A DNA stretch of 64,000 nucleotides from CAYTGM01 sp964437365. GTDB lineage: Bacteria; Sumerlaeota; Sumerlaeia; SLMS01. A model generated the notes under the pieces. That model did not search any database. It was given only the letters and a program-made list of their open reading frames with translations, and was not told the DNA's origin. The position numbers were made by a program, and so were the translations under genes. Positions 18,149 to 26,954 of this stretch are shown in pieces. Location: NCBI GenBank assembly GCA_964437365.1, contig CAYTGM010000024.1, positions 1 through 64,000 on the forward strand, read 5' to 3'. The stretch's first letter is position 1; every line of letters begins with the position of its first letter.

Positions 18149-18612
18149 GGTTCGTCTATCTCTCCCGGCACCTGCCGGGAACTCCTCTCTAAGAAACTAA
18201 TCGTGGGGGAAAACCCCGCCCTTCGTTGATGATTTAACGGTAAGGGAAGAGAGAACGAATTGTCAAGTGTCTATTTCGTATTTGTTTCGCCACCCCTGGC
18301 ATTCCACCACCCCACCACCAATCAGAAACCAGGTTCAGTCCATACCAATGGTCCGAGCATGGTCTCAACATCGAGCGAGCATGGTCCGAGCTTCGCCTAA
18401 GTCGCTCGAACCAATCAGCACCAACATTCAGTTCAAAAGTTTCAAATGTAGTCAGTGAGTAGAGTCCGCTAACCACGATTCAGCAGAAAGAAGATCTTTC
18501 AATACCCGCCGACAAGGACAGCCGGCATTCGCCTGACAGCGAGAAGGGAAAGGATTCAAATAGCTCAGAGCGACTTTTATCCTGCAGGAAATGCCCACCA
18601 AGGGAGGAAATG
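18149..18612. other. Intergenic region with small hairpins and a short direct repeat
   Basis: 464 bases. An 8-bp inverted repeat TCCCGGCA/TGCCGGGA sits at 18163-18180 and a GGGG-AAAA-CCCC hairpin at about 18206-18217. A repeated ATGGTCCGAGC occurs twice between about 18348 and 18391. No coding potential is apparent. Confidence 0.5.
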
Positions 18613-19182
18613 CTACCCCGCTTCGATCCCGTGGAAGTGAATCCGGCAAACGGGAACATAACTTTCATTCCCGCCGATCATGACCTGCTCCCCTTCTCGA
18701 ACCGGCTTGCCATCCATGACGCGCATGTTGAACAGCGCTTTCCGCTCGCAGTACCAGCAGACGGTCTTCACCTCTTCGATCTTATCCGATAAACAAAGGA
18801 GTGATTCACTTCCGGGGAAGAGCTTTCCAAGAAAATCGGTCTTCAGCCCGTAGGCAATAACCGGGATATTGAGTTTATCAACGACATCGCAAAGCTGACG
18901 CACCTGCTCAGGGCTCAAAAACTGCGCTTCATCCAGGAGCACACAGCTCTTCGGAGCGTTTTCGCTGATGATCGCGTAAAGATCTGTCTTGTCGTCGATG
19001 GCGATGGCGTCTCTCTGCGGTCCGATTCTCGAGGTGATCTTTCCCACCCCGTATCTTGTATCGATCGAGTGGGTAAACAGGAGGACTTCTTTTCCCTGTT
19101 CTTCATAATTATTGGCAATCTTCAGAACTTCCATGGATTTGCCGGCGTTCATGGTTGAGTATCGGAAATAAAGCTGAGCCAT
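18613..19182 (-). CDS. tdk: Thymidine kinase (type II)
   Basis: 189 residues, the usual length. It phosphorylates thymidine with ATP in the pyrimidine salvage route and acts in the cytoplasm. The P-loop reads MNAGKS (11-16), in the type II opening LYFRYSTMNAGKS; the Walker B/catalytic segment is CVLLDEAQFL. The lasso zinc site has a CWYC pair and a late Cys in PVCRIHF. A TYYYVP-like nucleoside-binding loop is replaced by GGNESYVPVCR, as in many bacterial enzymes. It is divergent from serC with a gap of 203 bases. Confidence 0.95.
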   Translation of the reverse strand: MAQLYFRYSTMNAGKSMEVLKIANNYEEQGKEVLLFTHSIDTRYGVGKITSRIGPQRDAIAIDDKTDLYAIISENAPKSCVLLDEAQFLSPEQVRQLCDVVDKLNIPVIAYGLKTDFLGKLFPGSESLLCLSDKIEEVKTVCWYCERKALFNMRVMDGKPVREGEQVMIGGNESYVPVCRIHFHGIEAG

Positions 19183-19385
19183 GATGTTGAGTCTTAAGCC
19201 TTTGATTCTGAAATGATGAGTTGGAGAGAGTGCGTTCCGGTGATTGTTTGAGGCAAGTACAGATCTTTATGGTGCCGTGTAGAATCCTCCATTGACCCGG
19301 GAGTCGGCAGTTTGATGATGCAGCTCCCCTGCGGTCCAGCCAGAAGCACCTGCAGGCAAAACAATATGGATCAGGAAGAAGAAAG

Positions 19386-20462
19386 ATGAGCTACGATCGT
19401 AAATGGAATTTCAGCGCGGGCCCGGCTCTTTTGCCAGAAACTGTAGTAGAGGAAGCGCGGGATAATCTTCTCAATTATCAGAATTCAGGCGCAGGGATCA
19501 TGGAGCACTCTCACCGTGGGAAAGAAGTGAAGCAGGTTCTTGCCGATGCAGAGGCGGACTGCCGTGAGCTTCTTGGTCTTGATGACAAGTGGGGCGTTCT
19601 TTTCCTGACCGGTGGTGCGAGCACTCAGTTTTTTCAGGTTCCCATGAACCTTCTGAAGGGCGGCACGGCGAACTATGTTGATACTGGCTCCTGGTCGGCA
19701 AAAGCGATTAAAGAAGCTAAAAAGTTTGGTAATATCCACGTTGCAGGCAGCAGCAAGGAAGACAACTATACATACCTCCCCAAGTCGCTCGATCTGAAAG
19801 ACGACGCTGCCTATACACACATTACAACGAACAACACGATTTTCGGTACTCAGTTCAAGAACGAGCCTGAAAGTAAGCCTCTCCTTGTGGCAGACACATC
19901 CTCTGACATGATGTCACGCCCGATTGATGTGAGCAAGTACGGTCTGATCTATGCTGGCGCACAGAAGAACCTTGGTCCTGCCGGCGTCACACTGGTTCTT
20001 GCGAGAAAAGAATGGATCGAGCGGGGAGCTGAAGACATTCCAACGATTCTTCAGTATCGTTCGATGCTCGCCAATGAGAGCTGCTATAATACTTGCCCTG
20101 TCTTCCCGATCTATATCGTCAGCCTCGTTTTCAAGTGGCTGAAGAAGAATGGCGGACTGAAAGCGATGCAGGAGCAGAATGAGAAGAAGGCTGCTGTTCT
20201 TTATGACTGCCTTGACAGTAGTGAGTACTGGTCAACGCCCGTTGCGAAGGAAGACCGTTCATTGATGAATGTTGTTTTTCGTCTTCCCAGCGAAGAACTT
20301 GAAGCGAAGATGATTAAGGAAGCCGCAGAAGCTGGGTTCCTGGGTCTGAAAGGTCACCGTTCTGTGGGTGGACTGCGCGCGTCGATATACAATGCAATGG
20401 ATCCAGAAGGCATCAATCAGCTCGTTGCTTTCATGAAGGAATTTGAGAAAAACAACGGCTGA
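19386..20462 (+). CDS. serC: Phosphoserine aminotransferase
   Basis: 358 residues, full length. This PLP enzyme converts 3-phosphohydroxypyruvate and glutamate to phosphoserine and 2-oxoglutarate in serine synthesis and serves pyridoxal phosphate synthesis in some bacteria. The N-terminus NFSAGPALLPETVV and the MEHSHRGKE segment are SerC marks. The Schiff-base lysine is Lys194 in YAGAQKNLGPAG. GGRAS-type C-terminal GHRSVGGLRASIYNA binds the phosphate. A strong bidirectional terminator follows directly. No serA or serB is in the window. Confidence 0.96.
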   Translation: MSYDRKWNFSAGPALLPETVVEEARDNLLNYQNSGAGIMEHSHRGKEVKQVLADAEADCRELLGLDDKWGVLFLTGGASTQFFQVPMNLLKGGTANYVDTGSWSAKAIKEAKKFGNIHVAGSSKEDNYTYLPKSLDLKDDAAYTHITTNNTIFGTQFKNEPESKPLLVADTSSDMMSRPIDVSKYGLIYAGAQKNLGPAGVTLVLARKEWIERGAEDIPTILQYRSMLANESCYNTCPVFPIYIVSLVFKWLKKNGGLKAMQEQNEKKAAVLYDCLDSSEYWSTPVAKEDRSLMNVVFRLPSEELEAKMIKEAAEAGFLGLKGHRSVGGLRASIYNAMDPEGINQLVAFMKEFEKNNG

Positions 20463-20491
20463 TTCGGATATAAAGGATCGACCAGATATAA

Positions 20492-20522
20492 ACAACCCCC
20501 TCTGTCTGGCAGAGGGGGTTGT
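20492..20522. terminator. Bidirectional intrinsic terminator between serC and the pilB-like gene
   Basis: A 13-bp perfect stem (ACAACCCCCTCTG with its complement) closes a 5-base loop TCTGG. It lies between two convergent genes, 30 bases beyond the serC stop and 29 bases beyond the pilB-like stop. Confidence 0.9.
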
Positions 20523-20550
20523 CTATTTGAAGGAGGTTTTTCGAGATTAA

Positions 20551-22455
20551 TCAGTCGCCCTGAGTAATACGGGCGACCTCGTGAATTGTGGTATGCCCGA
20601 GCTTCACCTTCTGCCAGCCGTCCATACGCAGTGTGCGCATGCCAGCCCTTTGAGCAACTTTCTTCAGGCGGAATCCAGACTCACCTTTAATGATCATTTG
20701 TCTCAGGCGGTTTTCGACGACCATGATTTCGTGAATAGCCGTACGTCCGCGATAACCAGAGCCAGAGCAACGATCACAACCAACGTTTCGGTGTATATCA
20801 AACGTTTCGACTGCTTCGAAATCCTCAGGTGTTGCATCGATTTCTTCCAGCTCTTCCTTCGTCGGTATATAGGGTTCTTTACAGGCACCGCATAGACGTC
20901 TAATCAAACGCTGAGCAACGACAGCCTGCAGTGAAGAGGCCACGAGGAAAGGTTTCACACCCATGTCGACGAGACGAGAGGGAGCGGATGGGGCATCGTT
21001 TGTATGGAGTGTTGAGAAAACGAGGTGACCCGTCAGGGCGGCTCGAATACCGATTTCAGCGGTTTCAAGGTCACGCATTTCCCCAACGAGAAGAACGTCG
21101 GGTGACTGACGAAGAATAGAGCGCAGGCCCTGGGTGAAGTCGAACCCGATATTTTCATCCACCTGTACCTGGTTTACACCTTCGAGCATATATTCCACAG
21201 GGTTTTCGATAGTAACGATCTTGATTTCCGGCGTGTTAATTGTTGAGAGTGCCGAATAAAGTGTCGTTGTTTTTCCCGACCCGGTGGGACCGGTCATCAG
21301 GATAACGCCGGTTGGGCGTCGAATCAACTCGTTGAAGAGCGTAATGTTATCGGGAAGAAAGCCTACATCCTCAAGCCCGAGAAGAACCGAGCTCTGGTCG
21401 AGAATACGCATGACAATTGTTTCGCCGTAAATCGCGGGCAGGGCAGACACACGCAAATCCAGCTTTCGATCGGGAAGAGAGAGCTTGATACGACCGTCCT
21501 GTGGGATTCGCTTTTCGGCGAGGTCCATTCCTGAGAGTACTTTCAGACGGGAAATAATCGCGTTCTGCCATTTCTTCGGTGGTGAGGGAACGTCCTGCAA
21601 GACTCCATCGATGCGATATCGAATACCGACGCCATCGCGATTTGGTTCGATATGGATATCAGATGCGCGCTCGTGAACAGCCTGCTTGAAAATGAGATCG
21701 ACAAACTTGACAACCGGTGGAGCGTCTTCATTTTCGATGAGCTCCACTTCCTGGTCCTGCATCTTATCAAGTTCCTTCTGATGCAGACCATCGGTTATGC
21801 CCTCATAAATATTCCTGATTTCATCGCCTTCGTAGTACCGCTTGAAGTAGCGGTCGACTTCTTCTTCAGAAGCGAGGCGTGTGATGACGCGTTTCCCGAG
21901 AACCCTCTGGAGGTCGTCAGTGACCTGAATATTCAGGGGGTCAGAGATGGCGACGACAATTTCATCGTCCGTGTAAGATACAGGAAAGACTTTGTATTCG
22001 TTGGCAATTTTCTTGGGAATCTGAGCGATCAGGTCATCATTGATTTCGACTTCACGAAGTGAGACCTTATCCATGTCGAGCTCTGTTGCCAGAGCTTCTA
22101 GAACGTCATCTTCCCGGACCAGTCCATGATCGACGAGGCTTTTTTGAAGGGTGGTACCTGCTTCATAATTGAGGCCCTTGAGGGTTTCCTGGACCATCTC
22201 GTCGCTAACGAGACCTGATTCGGTGAGCATTTTCCCGATGCGGCTCTGTCGAAGCTGCTGTTTCTTGCCTCGCATGAGCTCTTCTTTACTGGGGATGCGT
22301 GCGCGTCGCTTGGACTGATGAAGCGGTGCAGCCTCTTCGTCCTTATTCATGGGGTTTTCGGCGGATTTTTTGGGCGGTACTTTCGCCGCACTCTCCTCCT
22401 CAAGGGGCCCCTTCTCTTCTCCATCTTTCTTCCTGAATCCGCGAAGAAAACTCAT
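20551..22455 (-). CDS. pilB: PilB/GspE-type secretion or type IV pilus assembly ATPase
   Basis: 634 residues. After a charged, probably disordered N-terminal about 60 residues comes an MshEN-type N-terminal domain (about 70-215). The T2SS_E ATPase follows: ASDIHIEP, Walker A GPTGSGKT (389-396), the Walker B region SPDVLLVGEMRD, and the His box GHLVFSTLHTND. Two CxxC pairs (CGAC and CDRC) form the zinc site typical of PilB and GspE. It powers pilus extension or type II secretion at the inner membrane. No pilC, pilT or pilin gene is next to it, so pilus and secretion roles cannot be told apart; the gene symbol is approximate. Confidence 0.9.
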   Translation of the reverse strand: MSFLRGFRKKDGEEKGPLEEESAAKVPPKKSAENPMNKDEEAAPLHQSKRRARIPSKEELMRGKKQQLRQSRIGKMLTESGLVSDEMVQETLKGLNYEAGTTLQKSLVDHGLVREDDVLEALATELDMDKVSLREVEINDDLIAQIPKKIANEYKVFPVSYTDDEIVVAISDPLNIQVTDDLQRVLGKRVITRLASEEEVDRYFKRYYEGDEIRNIYEGITDGLHQKELDKMQDQEVELIENEDAPPVVKFVDLIFKQAVHERASDIHIEPNRDGVGIRYRIDGVLQDVPSPPKKWQNAIISRLKVLSGMDLAEKRIPQDGRIKLSLPDRKLDLRVSALPAIYGETIVMRILDQSSVLLGLEDVGFLPDNITLFNELIRRPTGVILMTGPTGSGKTTTLYSALSTINTPEIKIVTIENPVEYMLEGVNQVQVDENIGFDFTQGLRSILRQSPDVLLVGEMRDLETAEIGIRAALTGHLVFSTLHTNDAPSAPSRLVDMGVKPFLVASSLQAVVAQRLIRRLCGACKEPYIPTKEELEEIDATPEDFEAVETFDIHRNVGCDRCSGSGYRGRTAIHEIMVVENRLRQMIIKGESGFRLKKVAQRAGMRTLRMDGWQKVKLGHTTIHEVARITQGD

Positions 22456-22769
22456 ATAATGATAATCCTATCTCTCAGCTTCGAATGCGTTGGCCGGAGC
22501 AAAAATGCTTCGTTGTCTAACAGTCAGGCACAACGGCATCGACCTTCTTTTTGCTTTATCAGGGTGGAATGTCGCAACAAGAAAGCCCTGATGAAGGGGG
22601 AATAAACTGGGTAAGATCCTTCAGCATACCACATGAGGCTATGAAATTTCCTGCTCAATTGAGAGTTAGAGAAGATTTCCTTTTTTTTGTGGTTTTCCTT
22701 TGTCGCCCCGAAATGAAGAGAGGATAATTGCTGAATTAACTGATTTCCTCCGGAATTGATCGAAAAATT
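22456..22769. other. Divergent promoter region, nothing specific seen
   Basis: 314 bases between the pilB-like gene and the SDR gene. It is AT-rich with a run of T at 22680-22690. No operator, repeat or reading frame that I can support. Confidence 0.5.
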
Positions 22770-23531
22770 ATGAAACATGCGTTGATAATAGGAGCTTCTT
22801 CAGGAATCGGAGAAGCGCTGGCAATACGCCTCGGCAGGGCCGGGTACAAGCTCGGACTGGTGGCTCGTCGTGAAGAAAAGTTGCAGGAAGTAGCCGAAAA
22901 AGTGAAGAGCAAAGGGAAGGGTGAGGCTCTGATCTACATTCATGATGTGAAAAACACGGAAGAAGTTCCGATACTTTTTCAGGAAATCGTCAAAGACCTC
23001 GGGGGATTCGATTTGATCATATACTGCGCTGGCGCCATGCCGCCGGTTGGTCCTAATGAGTACAACACGGAAAAAGATAATGAGGTCATCGACATCAATG
23101 TTAAAGGGGCCTTTGCATGGTTGAATGAGGCTGCAATGAGATGTGAACGCCAGAAGAGGGGAAGTATCGTGGGTATCAGCTCGGTCGCCGGTGATCGGGG
23201 ACGAGTTGGACAACCGGTCTACTGTGCCTCGAAGGCAGCGCTGAACTGTTACATGGAAGGTCTCAGGAACAGGCTGACGCACCTGGGCAGGAGATTCCCT
23301 TTTGGAAAGGGTTCTATACAGGTTTTGACCGTTAAGCCAGGGCCCGTGAAGACTCCTATGACTGAAGGATTAAAGCTCCCCTTTATGATCGAAGCCGATG
23401 AAGCCGCTTCCCTGATCTATAAAGCGATCAGGAAAAGAAAAAACTGTGTCTATACTCCCATGATCTGGTTTCCGATCATGTCAATCATCAGAATGATCCC
23501 ATCTAGAATCTTTGCTGGAAAGAATATATGA
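22770..23531 (+). CDS. Short-chain dehydrogenase/reductase, possibly DprE2-like
   Basis: 253 residues with a classical SDR layout: NAD(P) motif GASSGIG (8-14), NAG-type motif YCAGAMPP, catalytic Ser near 137, Tyr151 and Lys155 in VYCASKAAL. The C-terminus carries a hydrophobic stretch (VYTPMIWFPIMSIIRMIP) that may contact the membrane. Its stop overlaps the start of the next gene, a DprE1-like flavoprotein, by ATGA. In Mycobacterium the same two families (DprE2, DprE1) together epimerise decaprenylphosphoryl-ribose to arabinose; that role is inferred here from the pairing, not from diagnostic residues. Confidence 0.85.
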   Translation: MKHALIIGASSGIGEALAIRLGRAGYKLGLVARREEKLQEVAEKVKSKGKGEALIYIHDVKNTEEVPILFQEIVKDLGGFDLIIYCAGAMPPVGPNEYNTEKDNEVIDINVKGAFAWLNEAAMRCERQKRGSIVGISSVAGDRGRVGQPVYCASKAALNCYMEGLRNRLTHLGRRFPFGKGSIQVLTVKPGPVKTPMTEGLKLPFMIEADEAASLIYKAIRKRKNCVYTPMIWFPIMSIIRMIPSRIFAGKNI

Positions 23532-25003
23532 AGACCGCCCCTACCAAGAACAAAGGATCTCGTAAGGCCAGAAAGGGGGAGAACAGGACACCCCTTCTCC
23601 CAAGAGACCATCTGGAACCGGTAGAAGCCTGGGGGATGGCGAGCTCTTCCATGGCACATGTCTTCCGCCCCAGTGTTGTCGAAGGGGTTGAAGAGGTTTT
23701 CGAGCTCGCCCGTAAGTCAGGAAGGAAGGTTGGTTTCCGCGGCGGAGGTCGCAGCTATGGTGATGCTTTTCAGAATGCAGAAGAGATCCTGCTCGATCTC
23801 TCAAGGATGAAAAGGATTCTTGAGTGGGACCCTGGCAGTGGTAAGATTAAAGTAGAACCGGGTGTTCGCCTGGTAGATCTCTGGGAGTATGTTCTGGGTG
23901 ACGGCTACTGGCCTCCTGTTGTGTCAGGCACCATGTTCACAACTGTTGGCGGTTGTGCCTCTATGAATATACATGGTAAGAACGCCTACAAAGTGGGGCC
24001 GTTTGGAGACCATATCCTTGAGTTCGAGTTTCTGACTCCAAATGGTGAAAAGCTGGTGGTAAACCGGGAGAACTACCCGGACTTGTTTTTTGGTGCGATC
24101 GGTGGATTTGGAGTCCTCGGTGTCTTTACATCTATCACACTGCAGCTGAAGAAGATTTACAGTGGCCTTCTGGAAGTTTTCCCCCGCCATGTGGAAGACT
24201 TCAAAGATATGGCAGATCAGTTTGAAGCAGAAAAAGACAAGAAGGATTACATGGTAGGTTGGGTTGATTGCTTCGCTCGCGGTAAGAAGCTTGGTCGCGG
24301 CGAGATGCACTTTGCGCGGCAGCTGGAACCGGGTGAAGACGCTGTCCCTGCGCAAACTTTGCAGCTTACCAATCAATCACTTCCCGAGAACATTATGGGT
24401 CTCATTCCGAGGTCGATCATGTGGAAACTTTCCCGTCCGATCGTTACCAATTTTGGCATGAAGTGGCTGAACCGTGCGAAGTATTTCTTTCAGCTGAGAC
24501 CAGGTGGAGAGAAGGACTACATGCAGAGTCATGCGGCCTTTCATTTTCTCCTCGATTATGTGCCCAACTGGAAATGGTCTTATCGTCCAGGGGGGTTGAT
24601 ACAATATCAGTCTTTCGTTCCTGTCGAGAATGCCGTGGAGGTGTTCGAAAAGCAGATTGAGCTGACTCATCAGCGAGGCATTTATTCCTATCTCGGTGTC
24701 ACAAAGAAACACAGGAAGGATGATTTTCTGATGACTCATGGATTGGATGGCTATTCCCTGGCGATGGATTTTCCGGTCACGAAAAGGAATCGAGAAGACC
24801 TTTGGTCATTGTGCCACGAGATGGACCAGTTGGTGTTAGAGGCCGGTGGGAAGCTTTACTTTGCGAAAGATTCCACAATGAAAAAGGGGACGGCAGATGA
24901 GTTTATCCCGTCTGAGAATCTTGAAAAATTCATGAAATTGAAGAACGCCTGCGATCCAGAAGGGCTGATCAGCTCTAATTTATATCGCCGGGTCTTCGAT
25001 TGA
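23528..25003 (+). CDS. FAD-binding oxidoreductase resembling DprE1
   Basis: 491 residues. The FAD PCMH-type domain shows the GFRGGGRSYGDAF motif (about 72-84), VEPGVRLVDLWEYVL and GTMFTTVGGCASMNIHGKN. The C-terminal substrate domain holds GYSLAMDFPVT and GGKLYFAKDS, which align with the DprE1 segments around Cys387 and Lys418 of the mycobacterial enzyme. The lysine is kept, while the position equivalent to Cys387 appears to be Ala. DprE1 oxidises a polyprenylphosphoryl ribose at C2. The pairing with the SDR gene (ATGA overlap) supports a two-step epimerase acting on a lipid-linked sugar. Substrate and final glycan are unknown. Confidence 0.85.
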   Translation: MKTAPTKNKGSRKARKGENRTPLLPRDHLEPVEAWGMASSSMAHVFRPSVVEGVEEVFELARKSGRKVGFRGGGRSYGDAFQNAEEILLDLSRMKRILEWDPGSGKIKVEPGVRLVDLWEYVLGDGYWPPVVSGTMFTTVGGCASMNIHGKNAYKVGPFGDHILEFEFLTPNGEKLVVNRENYPDLFFGAIGGFGVLGVFTSITLQLKKIYSGLLEVFPRHVEDFKDMADQFEAEKDKKDYMVGWVDCFARGKKLGRGEMHFARQLEPGEDAVPAQTLQLTNQSLPENIMGLIPRSIMWKLSRPIVTNFGMKWLNRAKYFFQLRPGGEKDYMQSHAAFHFLLDYVPNWKWSYRPGGLIQYQSFVPVENAVEVFEKQIELTHQRGIYSYLGVTKKHRKDDFLMTHGLDGYSLAMDFPVTKRNREDLWSLCHEMDQLVLEAGGKLYFAKDSTMKKGTADEFIPSENLEKFMKLKNACDPEGLISSNLYRRVFD

Positions 25004-25043
25004 TAAACCTGATCTACCAAAGCAGTGGGCTGCTTTCAGCGAT

Positions 25044-25091
25044 CTTATTCCCTGAGGTGCTAAGAATAAGGCACAGATTTGGTTGCCTTAT
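25044..25091. promoter_or_regulatory. Candidate operator upstream of the DtxR/MntR-like gene
   Basis: Two overlapping inverted repeats: CTTATTC...GAATAAG (25044-25070) and ATAAGGCA...TGCCTTAT (25066-25091, 10-base spacer). They lie 58-105 bases before the regulator's ATG. Metal regulators of this family often control themselves through such palindromes, so an operator is plausible. A terminator for the upstream gene pair is the alternative. Confidence 0.4.
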
Positions 25092-25148
25092 CATGTCGCT
25101 TGGGGTTAAAAGTACGAAAAGTTGTGAGACACAAAAGGCGAAGCAAGT

Positions 25149-25697
25149 ATGAAAGAGTGGAAAGAATTCGACAATAACGAGATTACTCACAGTATGGCCC
25201 ACTACTTAATGGCCATCCACTCGTTGCATAAGGAGCAGGGCTACGCGAGGGTGACTGATGTTGCCCGAGAGCTGGAAATTACTCCTGGCAGTGCATCTGT
25301 AAGTATCAAGACGTTGAAAGCGAAGGGATGGGTTGAAGAGGACCACAACCGGTTCCTCAAGCTCTCGGCAGAGGGTGACAGAATTTCGCACGAAATTGAG
25401 ATCAATAACCGGCTGATGGTGCAGTTCCTGAACGAAATTCTTGGCCTTCCTGAGTCTCAGGCTAACATTGATGCCTGCAAGATTGAACACCTTGTGAGCT
25501 CTCAGCTGCGCAATAAGCTGATGGCATTCCTGGATTTCCTCCATCGAGACGAGCCGGCCGTGAAAGCGTTTCGTCGAGCGTGGAGTGAATATACATTCGA
25601 ATGCCCGGGACCCAAGAGCTGCGATCTCTGTGAAGATGATGAGGAGTGCGTCATCCATGGGAACCATGTGCCTGAGGAAGAAAAACCAAGGTCATGA
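25149..25697 (+). CDS. DtxR/MntR-family metal-dependent transcriptional regulator with Cys-rich tail
   Basis: 182 residues. The N-terminal winged helix (about 8-75) reads HSMAHYLMAIHSL, then VTDVARELEITPGSASVSIKTLKAKGWVE in two helices, typical of DtxR/MntR/IdeR. A dimerisation and metal-binding helical domain follows (about 80-150, with IEHLVSSQL containing the E-H pair). The tail CPGPKSCDLCEDDEEC contributes four cysteines, an unusual addition that could bind a further metal or an iron-sulfur cluster. Family members repress or activate iron or manganese uptake genes when loaded with metal. No transporter is adjacent; targets may include itself through the palindromes at 25044-25091. Confidence 0.85.
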   Translation: MKEWKEFDNNEITHSMAHYLMAIHSLHKEQGYARVTDVARELEITPGSASVSIKTLKAKGWVEEDHNRFLKLSAEGDRISHEIEINNRLMVQFLNEILGLPESQANIDACKIEHLVSSQLRNKLMAFLDFLHRDEPAVKAFRRAWSEYTFECPGPKSCDLCEDDEECVIHGNHVPEEEKPRS

Positions 25698-25849
25698 TTT
25701 AATTAGCTCTTCTCCCTGAAGGCTACTGCAACAAGTCTACTTGAAAAGATAATGAGGAATGGGAATTCGCAGTTGCTTCCATCTGCTGCGGAGGACATCC
25801 ATAACATTCTAACGCTTGAAAGATTGAGAGAAGAGGTAGAAAACCATAA

Positions 25850-26803
25850 ATGAGTGAAGAAAAAACACGAAAATGTGTCATTATTGGGAGTGGACCCGCT
25901 GGCTGGACAGCGGCGATTTATCTATCCCGCGCCAACCTTTCTCCTGTGGTCTATTGTGGACAGCAGATTGGTGGGCAACTTACGACGACCACTGAGATCG
26001 AAAATTTCCCAGGATTCGCTAAAGGTATAGATGGCCCTCAGCTCATGCAGGAGATGGAAGACCAGGCGAAAAACTACGGCACAGAGATTATCTACGACGA
26101 GATCAAGAGCGTCGATACCTCGCAGAAACCCTTCGTGCTGGAGACTTCTAAAGGTCCCATCAAGGCTCATTCGATTATTGTGTGCACGGGCGCGTCTCCG
26201 AAAATGTTGGGTCTTGAAAGTGAAAAGACCTTCTGGAATCGCGGTGTTCACACCTGCGCGGTCTGTGATGGTGGCTTTTACAAAGGCAAAGTAGCCGCTG
26301 TTGTTGGAGGCGGTGACTCAGCAATGGAAGAGGCAACTTACCTCGCAAAGCTTCTCGAGAAAGTATATATTGTTCATCGTCGTGATGAGTTTCGCGCCTC
26401 ACAAATTATGCAGGACCGCGCACTCGCGACCAAGAATATCGAAGTTGTCTGGAACAGCGAGGTCGTCGAAATAATGGGCGATACTTCCGGCCAGTTTCCC
26501 GTCATGCAAAAACTGAAAATAAAGAATACTCAGTCTGGCGAAACCTCGGAACTTAAGGCTGACGCGTTCTTCATCGCCATCGGACACACCCCCAATAGTG
26601 CTTTTCTCGGTGATCAATTCAAGACTGACGAGAACGGTTACCTTGAGGTAAACGACAGGCAGGAAACGAACGTAGCTGGCGTATGGGCCGCCGGCGACAT
26701 CCATGATCATCGCTATCGCCAGGCGATCACCGCGGCCGGCTTCGGTTGCAAGGCAGCTCTGGAAGTTGAAAGATGGCTGACCCACGAAGGCATTGTCGAT
26801 TAA
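25850..26803 (+). CDS. trxB: Thioredoxin-disulfide reductase
   Basis: 317 residues, the normal low-molecular-weight length. It passes electrons from NADPH through FAD to thioredoxin in the cytoplasm. The FAD motif GSGPAG is at 13-18, the redox pair is CAVC in HTCAVCDGGFY, and the NADPH motif is VVGGGDSAMEEA followed by the HRRDEFRAS phosphate-binding stretch. The C-terminal FAD segment AAGDIHDHRYRQAITAAGFG is intact. A good intrinsic terminator follows at 26850. Confidence 0.96.
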   Translation: MSEEKTRKCVIIGSGPAGWTAAIYLSRANLSPVVYCGQQIGGQLTTTTEIENFPGFAKGIDGPQLMQEMEDQAKNYGTEIIYDEIKSVDTSQKPFVLETSKGPIKAHSIIVCTGASPKMLGLESEKTFWNRGVHTCAVCDGGFYKGKVAAVVGGGDSAMEEATYLAKLLEKVYIVHRRDEFRASQIMQDRALATKNIEVVWNSEVVEIMGDTSGQFPVMQKLKIKNTQSGETSELKADAFFIAIGHTPNSAFLGDQFKTDENGYLEVNDRQETNVAGVWAAGDIHDHRYRQAITAAGFGCKAALEVERWLTHEGIVD

Positions 26804-26849
26804 CCGGATCTGTCTTAAGCGCCTTTTGCTCGCTGAATAACTGAAACAA

Positions 26850-26881
26850 ACCGCCAGAATCCTCTGGCGGTCTTCTTTTTT
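26850..26881 (+). terminator. Intrinsic terminator of trxB
   Basis: A 9-bp perfect stem (ACCGCCAGA/TCTGGCGGT) with a 4-base loop, followed by CTTCTTTTTT. Confidence 0.9.
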
Positions 26882-26954
26882 GTGCCTTGCATCTCCAGCC
26901 TCGCTGCGTGCTAAAGATTTCCAGAACACAAATTCACCCAGGACACCGAACTAC

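Noticed and set aside
26880..26954. Upstream extension of the exported protein gene
   Set aside because: It would begin inside the trxB terminator and would bury the signal peptide.
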